Source: Bryoerythrophyllum caledonicum (taxonomy: Eukaryota; Streptophyta; Bryopsida; Pottiales; Pottiaceae). From it: a stretch of 64,000 bases of DNA. The stretch covers positions 28,538,668 through 28,602,667 of the forward strand of contig OZ020517.1 in the NCBI GenBank assembly GCA_963971425.1, written 5' to 3'. The position numbers were made by a program, and so were the translations under genes. Below the pieces are notes generated by a model. It was not told the origin of the DNA. It saw only the letters and a program-made list of their open reading frames with translations, and did no database searches. This document shows, piece by piece, positions 12,188 through 23,854 of this stretch. Within the stretch, counting starts at the first letter, position 1. Each line of letters starts with the position of its first letter.

Positions 12188-13127
12188 CCCCAAAAGACCA
12201 AGTTTCAGAAAATGACAGTTTGAAGGTTCGGTCAGGTTGTTATGGTGTCAATTTCTAACATTTGTCTTTGAAATTTTGATTGTAGATGCGCATTAATCAA
12301 AACATCAGTGGGAAAACGAATTTTTCCGAAATCCGACATTAATTGAAAAGATATAGGGTTTTGAATTTCAAAACACGGAGAACGGTCATGTCCGGCACCT
12401 CCTAAAACTTTTGCTAGGACACTATATTGAATTTGAAATTTTCAATATTGGCAGACAATAATTTTACAGTGTCAAAAAAAATTCTTGTCTTTAGTGAAAA
12501 ATAGTATATCAACCCAAGCCAAACGTTTTCACACATTGTCACACATTGTTAGGCAAGGTACGAAAAAATCTTCTTCCTTTCCACAAAAAACTTTGAGAAC
12601 TTCATTTTTCTTTTTTATAAATTTTTTTAGACAACAATATGTGGTGTAAACCTACTTGCTGACTATTCGGATTATCAATCAAAAACATATTAAGTTCACA
12701 AAAAATTAAAATGTGAATTAGCAATTTTTGAACCTCCACTCCTTGCACATTTGTTTGGAATATGCTACACCCCTCCTTTACCTTTAAAAATTGGTGTTCT
12801 AAGAACTATCATCATGCTTAACATAATGGTAATGGGTTTAGACCTTGTGTAGTGCAAAAATTTGACACCAAGACTTTGAAGCTAAACTCTGATGATCCAC
12901 TCAACGTAGGGAAGAAATGAACCATTTTCTCTACTTCAAATACTATAATTATTCAATCAGCGCTGTCAAAGTTTCTGAAATTTTGTGAGGACGTCATTTA
13001 ATAAGTCTTAATTTAGATACTATGGTTAGAGATAGAAGTCAAAGTTTTTGTTCTCCTCCTTTTTCATTGCACTTGAACAAGCAGTTTTAAAGTGCTTTTG
13101 GTGTGACAACGCCTAGGGCCTTTAGGG
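12188..13127. mobile_element. MITE with TTAA target (member 3)
   Basis: TTAA at 12184-12187 precedes CCCCAAAAGACCAA. The right end is GGCCTTTAGGG at about 13117-13127, followed by ATTA, a one-base change from the expected TTAA. The interior shares blocks with the 45900-46823 copy, for example AACCTCCACTCCTTGCACA and GAATATGCTACACCCC. Confidence 0.65.
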
Positions 13128-13149
13128 ATTATGCTGAAAATTCCCCACT

Positions 13150-13880
13150 CCTCCACGCCCAGGGCGAATTGACCCTCTCGTTGGGACTTACCCGAGGTGG
13201 GCCCTGTCTTAATTGCATGGAGTCATTTTTCTGGCCCTCTTATTTTGGGGGGTCTAGAGGCTTTTTTTGGATTTGTTTTTGACAAATTTGGGGCCTACGG
13301 CAATTGTTTATCTCAGAGGAACCTCCTTTGCTATAAATAGGGCCCATCCAAAAACAAAATAGGGGACAGGTTTGGCCCTACCACCTCGTGGCCCCCTCGA
13401 GTAAGTCCCAAAGAGGGGGTCAATTTGCCCTGGGCCTCCTCCACCGGGTTAGAGAAGCCCAGGGCGAATTGACCTCCTCGTTGGAGGAAGCCCGATGGAA
13501 GGAGCCAACCCGATGGAAGGAGCCAGCCCGCCCCACCCATCATCATCCCCGCCCGCCCCTGCCTCCGCCCTGGCCGTGAGCTCGAGCCCGGCGTCAGCCC
13601 AAGCCTGGCCCAGAGCCAGCTCGCCGCCTTTCATCCCATGCCATCAGCCCACAGTCCCCCTCCATTCCCGGACCAATCAATACCCTCTCGCTCACTACAT
13701 CAGCCCACTACCCGGATTAAAATCCTCCCAATCCCTTCCCTCCCAGCTCAACTCCCGATACCCGGCCCCCTACCGAGCATCATCACAAGCCTTGCCCGTG
13801 TATCCTCGCCCGCCCTCTGTGGTTCTCTTCACATCCTCTCCACGTACCTTTCATATTTCTTACTTATTATTCTTATTTAT
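13150..13880 (+). repeat. R13: GC-rich repeat, uninterrupted copy
   Basis: This copy contains an internal inverted repeat (CCCAGGGCGAATTGACC near 13160 against GGTCAATTTGCCCTGGG near 13415) and a C/T-rich half at 13520-13860. A second copy in reverse orientation is found in pieces at 16205-16380, 20996-21082 and 24175-24245. Comparing the two shows that elements E1 and E2 landed at positions equivalent to 13627-13632 and 13523-13528. The nature of R13 is unknown. The ORFs across it look like compositional artefacts. Confidence 0.75.
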
Positions 13881-13903
13881 TTTGAAATTACATGTATATT
13901 TAA

Positions 13904-14711
13904 CCCCTAAAGGACCAAGGTAATTTTTCCTCAAAAACACTCCAAAATTGCCATTTTCAGCACATTCAACACAAAATGATACAAAACCATTTTTTTGAAA
14001 ATTAAACCGTGAGATCTTGTATTAGACTTGTATGAGAGTGTGTGGTAAAATTTTTGGTAAGTTTGACCGCACGGATTGAAAGATATTAGCCTTTGAAGTG
14101 CAACATAATCTCTTTTTCAGGTCATACTATACACCTTCAACAAACTTCGACCACCTTCTATGGCAACTTTTTGCACTACGGGCCGTGAATTTATTGTGTT
14201 AACTTGAAAAGGATCATGTTAAGCACATGTGCACCAAATTTTAGAAGTAGAAGAGGTGTAGAAGATGTCCTAAAAAATCCTGCAATGCAACTATGTGCCG
14301 AGAATCAACAATACACTTCATATTTTGCATATATCATATCCTTCTCAAATATTTGAACTTCACAAATCCATATGGTAGATGCAAAGATCTCAATTTCCTT
14401 TCCAAGAGGACATTTTCTTTCTTTTAAATGGACAAAAACTCGAATTTCTATTGAATTTAGAAGTTATTAAAGTTTGGTGACAGTATTTGTGATATGTCAC
14501 ACTAAACTGTTGCACTATTTGTATATGTTAGTGAAAATAAATTGTAACTTTTGAACCGTGAGTCGGAATTCTACGAAATTTGTGTCTACGCAAAGCTAAT
14601 CAAAAGTTGTCCATTCAATAAAAAATCTCAGAAAGTAATGCCTAGAATTGAGAACGTGGTACCTTATCCAAACTCAAAATGTCCCCCGAGGGGACATTGG
14701 TTCTTTAGGGG
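13904..14711. mobile_element. MITE with TTAA target (member 4, best preserved)
   Basis: TTAA at 13900-13903 is followed by CCCCTAAAGGACCAA. The right end TTGGTTCTTTAGGGG closes at 14711 and is followed by TTAA at 14712-14715. The TIRs match over about 15 bp with one mismatch. The interior is non-coding and AT-rich. The TTAA target and C-run terminus resemble piggyBac-type MITEs, but no transposase is present to prove it. Confidence 0.8.
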
Positions 14712-14938
14712 TTAACTACTTCCTTCTATTTGGAGTGATATATTTTAATGGCAAAAACATCATGTGAAGATTTATGCAAAAATAGATGATGATGGACATA
14801 GTGACTTACTTGCAAATACATATTCCCATATTCTCTAAGTTTAAACCACCTTACACTCTCCCATTGCAATACTAGTCACCATGATAATTACCTTAAAAAA
14901 CATTACAACCTAAACTTGCCTCCTTCATACATACTTAA

Positions 14939-15802
14939 CCCTTAAATGACCAAATCTCCTTTGGGAGGTTCCTAAAATTCAAAAAATATATATATATTTA
15001 TGAAACTTTTATACTAGATTGTCCTTGGTAAGAGCTATCTACAGGTATTTTATTATGTTTTTTGGATTTGTGGTTTGAAAGTTAGTGCCACTCAAAGTAA
15101 AAAATGGGGACTTTGGGTACCGTATGCTATGGTCAGTTTCGACAGGCAAGTGCCGAAGCATTTATTTATTTTTGTCAGACATGGTTCGACACAATGGATA
15201 TGACATAGGTATTGCACAAGTATCACCTAGATCTTGCATGGGTGTCACCTTGGTATTACATGGGTATCGCCTAGCTAAATCTCTTGAAATTTCCAAAATT
15301 TTGGACAAGTCCCCATTTTGAATTAATTATGTACAAAACTGACCATAGCGTAGGGTACTTAAAAACTTTTGCTAGAAGTTTCTATTGACAGTGAGATTTT
15401 TCATACATGTAAACAATATTACCTTCTTTGAAGATATCCAAAAAAAAATCTTGTCTCTAGTGTAAAAGAAGTATACAGATAACTAACATCATGCTAAACA
15501 TAATGGTAATGCATTTAGACCTTGTGTAGTGCAAATATTTGACACCAAGTGAAGCCAAAGTCTGCTGATCCACTCAATGCATGAAAGAGAATGAACCAAT
15601 TTTTAATACTTCAAACACTATAATCTTCAATCCGTGCGGTTAATGTTAATGAAATTTTGTGAGTAGATTACCTAGTATGTGTGTATTAAGATCCCAGGGT
15701 TAAAAATGAAAGCAAAAGTTGTTGCTTCCTTCCTGACCTATTGCACTAGAATCAACAGTTTTGAAATGTGTTTGATGTGAAATTGGCAAGGATCTTTAGG
15801 GG
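14939..15802. mobile_element. MITE with TTAA target (member 5)
   Basis: TTAA at 14935-14938 precedes CCCTTAAATGACC. The right end GATCTTTAGGGG ends at 15802, followed by ATAA. It shares interior blocks with the copy at 45900-46823, for example GTTTGAAAGTTAGT and ACCTTGTGTAGTGCAAA-like text. Confidence 0.65.
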
Positions 15803-16204
15803 ATAAATCACCTAAACCTCTCCAATTGGAATACTAGAAAGCAAAGTTCAAAAGTATTCAATCATAACATTTGTTGCACTCAAAACATAAAAATTGTGAG
15901 TGCCTATTCATGCAAAAAAAACCCTGATCTCAAATTTACAAAAATGTGTCACAGTGCATGATTTTGGTGGAAAAAAAATGAAAAAAAAGAAGAAGTTTTG
16001 TGGTACATGATAGGCGGTGATGGATGTGGTGCGCCTGCAACTAATTCACCATCTACAAATCTCAAACGGCTACATCAGTCGTTGTCTGTGCGCAGGTTGC
16101 GCATGTTTCTATGTGAGTCCGCAGGTTTTTGTGTCAGTCCATGGTCTTAGGAGGCGGGGAGACAATCCGCGGCCATAGGAGGAGTATGGGAAGCTCGGGC
16201 GGTA
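15803..16204. other. AT-rich, no recognisable gene
   Basis: No family-like ORF. It ends where the second R13 copy begins. Confidence 0.5.
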
Positions 16205-16380
16205 AGGGGAGATACATGGGCAAGGCTGGTGGTGAGTGTGGTAGAGTACCGGGTATCGGGAGCTGAGCAGGGAGGGGAGGTTGGGAGGAATTAAGTCCGG
16301 GCAATGGCGGATATAGTAAGGGGGAGGGTATTGATAGGTCCGGGTATCGGGGGGGGACTGTGGGCTGGTGGCATGAAAGG
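16205..16380 (-). repeat. R13 second copy, piece 1
   Basis: The reverse complement matches 13633-13810 with moderate divergence. Its last six bases, GAAAGG at 16375-16380, are the left TSD of element E1. The next piece of this R13 copy resumes at 20996. Confidence 0.75.
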
Positions 16381-16682
16381 TACGGTGTACCAGAAAGGCC
16401 ATGCCTCGACAGTTTAGGGTATTCTCTTCAAATACGTAGGCCACCCACGGTTTAGCGTAGGCGACCATCGCGCATGCCCAGGCTCCCCGCGCTGGAGCAC
16501 AGGCCACCTGCGATCCACACCTCCCCGTTTTTTCCATCATCCGCCCGTTCTTTCTTCATCGTCTGCCCGATTTGTTTTCATCCATTGCCGCAGGGTTTGC
16601 TCTGTCGCGGTAGTTTGCTCTGTCTGCCGCGGTTGTTTGCTTTGCCGCAGGGTTTGCTCTGTCTCGAGCAGTTTGATAACTG

Positions 16683-16877
16683 GAGCTGGGCGCTCGTGAG
16701 TCATCGGTGTCGGCGGACTCCGTTGAATCCAAGACGGCGGACGAGATGGACGCGGAGCACGATGCCCGGACTGTGGACGAGCTCATGTTTTTGCAGAAGG
16801 CTCGCGAAGCCGGCGTGGTGTACTTGCTGGGCGACACCGATGTGCACGCCAATTCGTGCATCACGCAGCAAACATGA
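16683..16877 (+). pseudogene. KUP/HAK/KT potassium transporter C-terminal fragment (E1 left arm)
   Basis: A 64-codon open stretch encodes VDELMFLQKAREAGVVYLLG followed by DTDVHAN. This matches the conserved cytosolic C-terminal segment of plant KUP/HAK/KT potassium transporters, typically an acidic linker, then an E-L-x-F-L-x-x-A-(R/K)-E-A-G-V-V-Y-(L/I)-L-G pattern just before the final conserved segment. The upstream part is Ser/Asp/Glu-rich, as the linker in that family often is. Similarity stops after DTDVHAN: the last family segment and all membrane helices are missing, and a TGA follows at 16875-16877. It is an exon fragment carried inside a transposon arm, not a functional channel or transporter. 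The only in-frame ATG is at 16746. Confidence 0.6.
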
Positions 16878-17443
16878 TGATTGATAAACGTGGTTTCTGG
16901 TCACTGACTTGTGGTGATGTTGTTAGGTTTTGCTGGTCCCATCAGCGTTTACAAAAACGACAGGAGAGGCCCATTGGGAGCTTCTTCTCCGAGCTCGTGC
17001 TGTTGAGACGCAATGCTATGTATGGTCATTCTTCCTCTCTTTTCCAGTTGGTCTTGTTCCCATGAAGGCCAACAAATACCCTTGTTAACAAGAGCAGAGA
17101 GTGTCACAGTTTCCTCTACAGAAAAATTAACGTAAATGGCTGCTGTGAGGATGCTCAATCATCACACACTGAGCGTTGTGCAGGCATCTTTTTGTGTGGG
17201 TGTGGTTTCTGGTTGGGTTCTTCTAGTTTTTATGAAAGTCTTTGACCGAGAAAATCAGCTTCGTCTTTTAGAAACGGAAAGTTAAGCCTGGATGGGAAGA
17301 TTCTGAAAGTAACAAATATGGGTTCTCGCTGCCTTCCCATCTAGCCCCACTTCCTTCGCATGACAAGGTATAGCTCCATTTTATTCCCCATGATAAGGTT
17401 TGGATCTTGTTTGCAGGTGTTAGCTGCAGCTCAGGCTGGGAAA

Positions 17444-19932
17444 CATTTATGGATCATGGCATTGTCGTACTCTTTGTTTCCATTTCTGTACTACCCGTAG
17501 CCTGCAACTGATGTTGTAGTTTGTGAACGCTTTCTCACTTAATGCTTGTGTTTGTTCAGCCTTGAAGACCGTGCCAATGGGTGGGTTCTACTAGGATCGG
17601 ACATTTTCACCATCGATTGCTGCTGCTTCTTCTACACTCCCATCATATACAGATGATGTTTGAGTGAGTGGAGAAATACGTTAGAGTTGGATTGTTTCAA
17701 AGGTTTTGGATAGTTTTGTTTCCTAGTTTTGGATTAGTGTCAATTTTGAGCATACGCGGCCATGCATGATATGAATGGAAGTTTGAGAGCTGGTGGTAAT
17801 GACTGCCAAGAACAGGCATTATGCAAATCTTAGAATGATATGAATGGAAGTTTGAGAGCTGGTGTCTGAGTAGCTTCGATACAAAGTTGGCGTGTGAGTA
17901 GGGGGTTGTACAGGCAGAAGACTATGCCCATATCAAATCTGGTCGACGAAGGGCGAAGCGGAACACACGGCATGCTGAAACGGAAGGAGCGGTGGACGTT
18001 TATTGGGATGGTTAGGAATTGGGAAGGGGCTGAGAGGAAACGCAGTAGGCAGGTTTGGCATGTGGACGAAGTGGTCAAGGGCGTTTACATGAATGGATTC
18101 TACGCAGTCCCCAACTGTGGTTTCGGTTAAGACGGACTTCTGTACCATTGGACGTAGTGGTGACGAGAATGATAAAAGCATCGGCGGACCTTGAGCCATC
18201 CCTTTAGAGCTTGTTAGGGTTCCTGAGTTGCTGGTTAGCCTTTGGCATGAGCTTGGTCGTCTGAGCTCATTAAAGACTGTATATATGTTTAATCGTTATG
18301 TTTGAGTTCTACGTTGGAAATTGTTTGGTTCCATATAGTGGTGCTGACGCTTGATGGGATTGGCTTGTTGATGGTCTTATTAGTTAGTGGTTTCGAAAAT
18401 TTTCTGAGTCACAGAAGTCAAAGTTATTTGAGTTCTCTGCATACTGAACTTTGGTTGTATGACACTATGTCATAATTGATTAGGATTGCGGACACAGTTT
18501 CACATGATGCGCTCCTGAAATGTGTATGTTTTTTTTTTTTGACGAGATTCAATCTTTCGTGAGAATGTCGGCAGTATGATGCGATCTGGGATCGGGTTTT
18601 TCTCTTCCTGTTTTCCTGTTGCAAATCAAAAACCCTTCCTGTTTTCCTGTTGCAAATCAAAAACCCTTCCTGTTTTCCTGTTGCAAATCAAAAACCCTTC
18701 CTGTTTTCCTGTTGCGAATCAAAAACCCTTCCTGTTTTCCTGTTGCAAATCTGAATGACAACACGGTTCACTTTGAACTTGTGACTATGACTATCTGAAG
18801 CATGTATTCTTTTTTGAAGTTGGTAATTTGCATGCTTTATTGCTGTTTAGATTCTTTTCAATGCAAGGGTGATTCTCGATTTTGTCGCTAGCTGCACATT
18901 TCATTTTCTATTCTTTCGCCTCAAGGGGGACGATTTGAATCCTAGGAAATAAACATAATTGATTTTGTCTGAGGCATGTTAAAAATACTAGAGATTGTGG
19001 TTTTATAGATGGATGTCTGCAACTGTATAAACATTCAGTTAACAACTCTAATACTCAGCATGAACAACTACAAGGATGAAATCTTCCCTGGCACAACTCG
19101 AGGTTCTTCACTGCAACTTGATGGTCCATAAATGTCATAGCACCGGTGCTGAAAATCCATAGAACATGTTAGTCTTGAAGTGCTAAATGGACAACTTATC
19201 TCAATTTCAAAAAGTCTCGCATCCAAGTTGTCAAAAAACCATATAAGTCTCTAAGAGGTGGACAAATAATCCTGCATTAAAAGAGTTGTAAATAGGAAAC
19301 TGTTCAGCTTATGGTTGTGGTTCACCTGTTCAACTGGCACTCGAGGTCTGACATTGTGTAACTCGGAATGGTCAATATCTGCAATTGCCAATCTGGTCTT
19401 CAACTTGTCTGTAAAGGCCACGAGTAAAATAAATCAGTAAAGCGTCCCTTGCCATAGCTCACCACATCTCAAATGAATCACTTTAAAATTTCTAGAAAGA
19501 GGTTCAAATATACACCAATAAAAAGAAGAAGAAAACTTGCCCTAGAGCATGGGGTAGTTTGGATACAAAAAAGGAAGTTCATGTTTTTGAGTATACAGTG
19601 ATGAACATTTGTTTGTAGCAAAGGCACCTAGGGGTTACACTGGAACCTCTTTGTTGTCATTAGGTTGGGACCCAAGGACTTTACTATTGCATGTTTCCAT
19701 TAAAAAGATGTTCTAATGATGAAGAAATTTCACACTAATCAGGAATGTTTTGTGACCCTTGTTTATATCTCAATTCTAAGCATATCCTTTGATTATCCAG
19801 GATTTTTGTGACATGAAAGAGGTTAGATGTAGCGAGAAAAGACAAGAGATAAGTGTACCAGGTAAGCGTGCGATGACCTTGCCCCAGGGGTCTACTATCA
19901 TTGCGTCTCCATAACTCTCTATTCTCGTTGTG
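17444..19932. other. E1 central region, no recognisable gene
   Basis: ORFs at 17894-18130 (plus) and 17933-18199 (minus) overlap and neither shows a family motif. A duplicated phrase GAATGATATGAATGGAAGTTTGAGAG-like occurs near 17770 and 17833. The 31-bp tandem array at 18605 is the main structured feature. Possibly other captured fragments too diverged to name. Confidence 0.45.
18605..18750. repeat. 31-bp tandem repeat, about 4.7 copies
   Basis: The unit TTCCTGTTTTCCTGTTGCAA plus 11 more bases repeats at 18605, 18636, 18667, 18698 and 18729 with almost no divergence (one A-to-G). The period of 31 is not a multiple of three, so the ORF across it cycles through frames and is not a real protein. 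The near-identity implies recent expansion or ongoing slippage. Confidence 0.92.
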
Positions 19933-20498
19933 CTTCCCAGCCTGAGCTGCAGCTAACACCTGCAAACAAGATCCAAACCTTATCATGGGGAATAAAATGG
20001 AGCTATACCTTGTCATGCGAAGGAAGTGGGGCTAGATGGGAAGGCAGCGAGAACCCATATTTGTTACTTTCAGAATCTTCCCATCCAGGCTTAACTTTCC
20101 GTTTCTAAAAGACGAAGCTGATTTTCTCGGTCAAAGACTTTCATAAAAACTAGAAGAACCCAACCAGAAACCACACCCACACAAAAAGATGCCTGCACAA
20201 CGCTCAGTGTGTGATGATTGAGCATCCTCACAGCAGCCATTTACGTTAATTTTTCTGTAGAGGAAACTGTGACACTCTCTGCTCTTGTTAACAAGGGTAT
20301 TTGTTGGCCTTCATGGGAACAAGACCAACTGGAAAAGAGAGGAAGAATGACCATACATAGCATTGCGTCTCAACAGCACGAGCTCGGAGAAGAAGCTCCC
20401 AATGGGCCTCTCCTGTCGTTTTTGTAAACGCTGATGGGACCAGCAAAACCTAACAACATCACCACAAGTCAGTGACCAGAAACCACGTTTATCAATCA

Positions 20499-20693
20499 TC
20501 ATGTTTGCTGCGTGATGCACGAATTGGCGTGCACATCGGTGTCGCCCAGCAAGTACACCACGCCGGCTTCGCGAGCCTTCTGCAAAAACATGAGCTCGTC
20601 CACAGTCCGGGCATCGTGCTCCGCGTCCATCTCGTCCGCCGTCTTGGATTCAACGGAGTCCGCCGACACCGACGACTCACGAGCGCCCAGCTC
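20499..20693 (-). pseudogene. KUP/HAK/KT potassium transporter C-terminal fragment (E1 right arm)
   Basis: Mirror copy of the fragment at 16683-16877, carried by the other arm with essentially the same coding content. Both copies stop at the same point, so the capture predates or is part of arm formation. A transcript spanning the whole element could fold into a very long hairpin. Confidence 0.6.
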
Positions 20694-20995
20694 CAGTTAT
20701 CAAACTGCTCGAGACAGAGCAAACCCTGCGGCAAAGCAAACAACCGCGGCAGACAGAGCAAACTACCGCGACAGAGCAAACCCTGCGGCAATGGATGAAA
20801 ACAAATCGGGCAGACGATGAAGAAAGAACGGGCGGATGATGGAAAAAACGGGGAGGTGTGGATCGCAGGTGGCCTGTGCTCCAGCGCGGGGAGCCTGGGC
20901 ATGCGCGATGGTCGCCTACGCTAAACCGTGGGTGGCCTACGTATTTGAAGAGAATACCCTAAACTGTCGAGGCATGGCCTTTCTGGTACACCGTA

Positions 20996-21082
20996 GAAAG
21001 GCGGCGAGTTGGCTCTGGGCCAGGCTCGAGCTGGGGGGCGGGGGCGGCTCGGGTGGGGATGATGATGGATGGGGCGGGCTGG
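20996..21082 (-). repeat. R13 second copy, piece 2 (between E1 and E2)
   Basis: The reverse complement matches 13523-13632. It begins with the right TSD of E1 (GAAAGG, 20996-21001) and ends with the left TSD of E2 (GGCTGG, 21077-21082). The order GAAAGGCGGCG then GGGCGGGCTGG is the order seen in the uninterrupted R13 copy. Confidence 0.85.
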
Positions 21083-21367
21083 TATGGAATGCCAAAACGA
21101 CCATTCAATGTTGTCCCTAGTACCCCAGGGAAGATTCCCGTTACCCTGGAAAAGATGCCATGTACCCCGGGGAAGATTCTCCTGACCCAGAACAGTTGCC
21201 GGATATCTCGAGGTGTGCATCTCCCTACGGATATCAACCTGTATTCGTATGTATACGGTAGTATTCGTACACAATACTTGCTGCCCGTTTGGACCCTGCC
21301 TGGTCTGCCCGATGAAACATCGTGACCTTCCATCTCCACGCACGATCAACGATGCAGCTCTTTCTTC

Positions 21368-21530
21368 CTCGCAGACACCAAGTTCAGGAATTTGAGGCAC
21401 CACCGTTACGTTCGCGCAGCCTCGCAGACACCAAGTTCAGGGTTTGGAGGCGCCACCATCACGTTTGCGCAGCCTCGCAGACACCAAGTTCAGGGTTTGG
21501 AGGCGCCATCATCACGTTCGCGCGAAGGAG
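21368..21530. repeat. 53-bp tandem repeat, three copies, at the inner edge of the E2 left arm
   Basis: CTCGCAGACACCAAGTTCAG recurs at 21368, 21421 and 21474. Only the first copy has a partner in the right arm, so the array expanded after the arms formed or was lost on the right. Confidence 0.85.
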
Positions 21531-21656
21531 ACGAGTTTGCGGAGAAGCCAAGAGAGGGAACTCGCGTTGGAGTGGATTGCGAGCAGGGGATGGAGGCGGG
21601 CGGAGGTGGAGCGTAGACGACGACGAGAGCGGTTTGGAAGAAGGATTTTTGCGGCC

Positions 21657-23181
21657 ATGGCGTTGCGGAGGTGCTGCTTCGGGAGCTTTGCGTGGATCCT
21701 GGTGGTGACGATTCTGTCGGCGCATGTGTGCCGGGGCGACAGCGAGATCACGCACGACGATGTGTACACACCGTCGCAACCCGGCTGCGACAACAGCTTC
21801 GTTCTGGTGAGTCTTGGATCCCGTTCCAACGCATTGAGAGCGGGGCTAGGGTTTCGTGTGAGAGTCCGGAGACGTGAAGAGCGCGGAAGTTTGCAGGAGT
21901 GAGCTTGGAGCGCGCGTTGGACCATGGAGATGTGATGATTTGCGATATTTTGCAATTCTGGAAGGATTCTTTGTATTTTTTCTTTTTTTCTTTTAAATTG
22001 TGCGGTGATTACTTGTGCGTTTCGGTGTTTGGAAGTGGTGACTGAGATCGGAAGTGTCGGAGAGGTGAATCGCGGTTGAGGACGTCATTGATTAATGCGT
22101 TGAATTAAGTAATTCAAGCGGTCTTGGGAGCTGCTTAATTTTATTGTGTCTGAATTGAAAGACATTTTCGTTGGTGTGATTGGTGGAGAGGGAAGCATTT
22201 GCATGTCAAGTTCTGGAGTCCTGAGTGTTGGTGTGCAGTCGATTTATTTGTGTGATGTAATGATCCTTGCTCGTGAGATATGTGGTTTGTTGTGAAATGT
22301 TTCGAGTTCTTGGAAAGACAAGAACGTTTAATTTTATCGAAGTTCATATTTGAGATTTGGTACTGGTTTTCGCAGGTTAAGATACGAAACTGGATGGATA
22401 ACATGGAAGCGACTGAGCTTGTAGGCGTAAGTGCACGATTTGGTGAGAAAATATCAGATCGTAATGTGGAAGGCGAGGCAATCCCTTTGGCTCTGCCAAG
22501 TATTGGTACTTCGTGCAACTCGTCCTCTATACCCGTAAGCATAACACCCTTGCATACTATATTTCTTTTTTTTGTTGCAGAGTATGATCTCTGAGGAATT
22601 GACAGGTCGAGAGTCGTCAGTGAGGCAATATGAAGCCGTTCAGTAGTCAAACTTGATTTTTCTCATGCTGCTCTTTTTTGCAAAAGCATCTTTTCGTTTT
22701 CGATCAGCTGTACTGAAAGCGTTTTTTCTGACAGCTCACTGGCCAAGCCGCTATGGTGCGACGTGGGGACTGCACCTTTACGAGTATGGCGCGAGCGGCA
22801 CAGGCAGCTGGTGCCAAGGCTCTTATTGTTATTAATTATAAAGAAGGTACAAGGAAGAACATCCCCTTTGGGTTTTTCTCGTGCCATTCTTGTTCTTGCT
22901 CGTACTGTCATGAACAACTTCTTTCTTGTAATGCCATTTATGTACAAAAAAATATGGCTGCATTACTGATGTTTTTCCCCCAGCATTTCCTTCTCTATCG
23001 AGTATGGGAGAGTAGCACTTCTCTAATGATGCATAATGCATACGTTGGTTTGGTAATGCAGAGCTTTGCAAGATGGTCTGTTCAGATAATGATACCTTCA
23101 CAGACATTATAATCCTGTCGGTTCTGGTTCCTAAGTCAGCTGGGGATACTCTGGAGGCCAGCTTGCTTCGTGGTGAAACAG
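21657..23181 (+). CDS. 5' part of a signal peptide peptidase-like (SPPL) gene: signal peptide and PA domain only
   Basis: Four exons with consensus splice sites and consistent phases: 21657-21806 (donor GTGAGT), 22376-22534 (GTAAGC), 22735-22846 (GTACAA) and 23062-23181 (GTACGT). Together they give 180 codons with no stop. Exon 1 starts with a hydrophobic signal peptide (about residues 8-26, WILVVTILSAHV) and GDSEITHDDVYTPSQPGCDN. Exon 2 has WMDNMEATELVGVSARFG. Exon 3 has AAMVRRGDCTFTSMARAAQA then AGAKALIVINYKE. Exon 4 has ELCKMVCSD and VLVPKSAG. This is the luminal protease-associated (PA) domain of plant SPPL intramembrane aspartyl proteases, where VxRGxCxFxxKAxxAxxAGAxAxIxIN is the family pattern. 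The membrane part with the catalytic YD and GxGD motifs is missing: no further exon occurs before the right arm of E2. It is a captured partial gene. If transcribed it could make a secreted PA-domain fragment. Confidence 0.85.
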
Positions 23182-23854
23182 GTACGTATTGTTATTATCT
23201 TCCTTTTAACTTCAATGTATCGAATACTTTTGAGAACGACAATACTTCAAGGTCGATTTTATTTTACCAAATAGTACGAATCATTGTATTTGTTAGATCC
23301 GGACTTAATGAGGAGGTTGTAGCTCCAAACATCCACTTTACACCATCTGTTTTGAAATCTGTTTTGAAATCCGATCAAGCCCACAAGGGATACAATAATG
23401 CATCCGCCCAATATTTTCAGCTCTGGTCTACAAGATACCCAATGCTTCCCTCGCTAACCACTCCGTGTTGCTCCCTCCGTATGAGACGTATATTTCTAGC
23501 ACCCTTCTTCGCGTTTCGACTGGATAAGCGGCCTTGAAATTACGTCCGCACTGCTCCACCCTTCGCTGCATCATTTTTTAACATGACACACGACGATCAG
23601 TGATCAGCTGTGAACTTCTGTCAGAACTCCTTATATTTGTAGACTCACTCACATCGCACCGTTGAATCAGGCACCGGGTGCCACACAAACGCATGTCACA
23701 GATCGCACATCTATGAAGGTGTAATACCTTACTCTCAGCTAGCAGTGGTTTCTAACCAAAAGAAATCCACATTTCACCATCGTTACACACAACGCTAGGA
23801 CCTTCAACAGCCGTTGTCAACCCATAAACAATTCTAGTCCTCGCAACAATTCTA
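23182..23854. other. Partial last SPPL intron and E2 internal flank
   Basis: After the exon-4 donor GTACGT the reading frame happens to stay open to 23537 (about 118 codons of intron-like sequence), so retained-intron transcripts would add an unrelated tail. No acceptor followed by SPPL catalytic sequence is present. Confidence 0.6.

Larger units (their letters stand above)
16381..20995. mobile_element. E1: 4.6-kb long-inverted-repeat element with 6-bp TSD and captured gene pieces
   Basis: The element starts TACGGTGTACCAGAAAGGCC and ends with its inverse. The arms 16381-17443 and 19933-20995 are near-identical mirror images with no indel over 1,063 bp: position p pairs with 37376 minus p. 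One substitution is visible in the shared ORF (His against Arg codon). The flanks are GAAAGG at 16375-16380 and 20996-21001, and the uninterrupted R13 copy carries this hexamer once, at 13627-13632. The 2.49-kb centre has no transposase that I can see. Long arms resemble Foldback or long-TIR Mutator-like elements, but the 6-bp TSD is unlike Mutator (9 bp), hAT (8 bp) or CACTA (3 bp). Superfamily undetermined. Confidence 0.88.

Noticed and set aside
13388..13923. Pro/Ser-rich ORFs of up to 142 codons in R13
   Set aside because: Two frames and both strands are open because the DNA is C/T-rich. The second R13 copy does not keep the frame.
16474..16884. 136-codon ORF in the E1 arm
   Set aside because: It is the wrong frame of the potassium-transporter fragment; the supported frame is 16683-16877.
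18576..18758. Repeating Cys/Phe peptide ORF
   Set aside because: The 31-bp period rotates the frame; it is a tandem repeat artefact.
21322..21955. Several long ORFs upstream of SPPL exon 1
   Set aside because: They arise from the 53-bp tandem repeat and antisense of exon 1. The spliced SPPL frame explains the coding signal.
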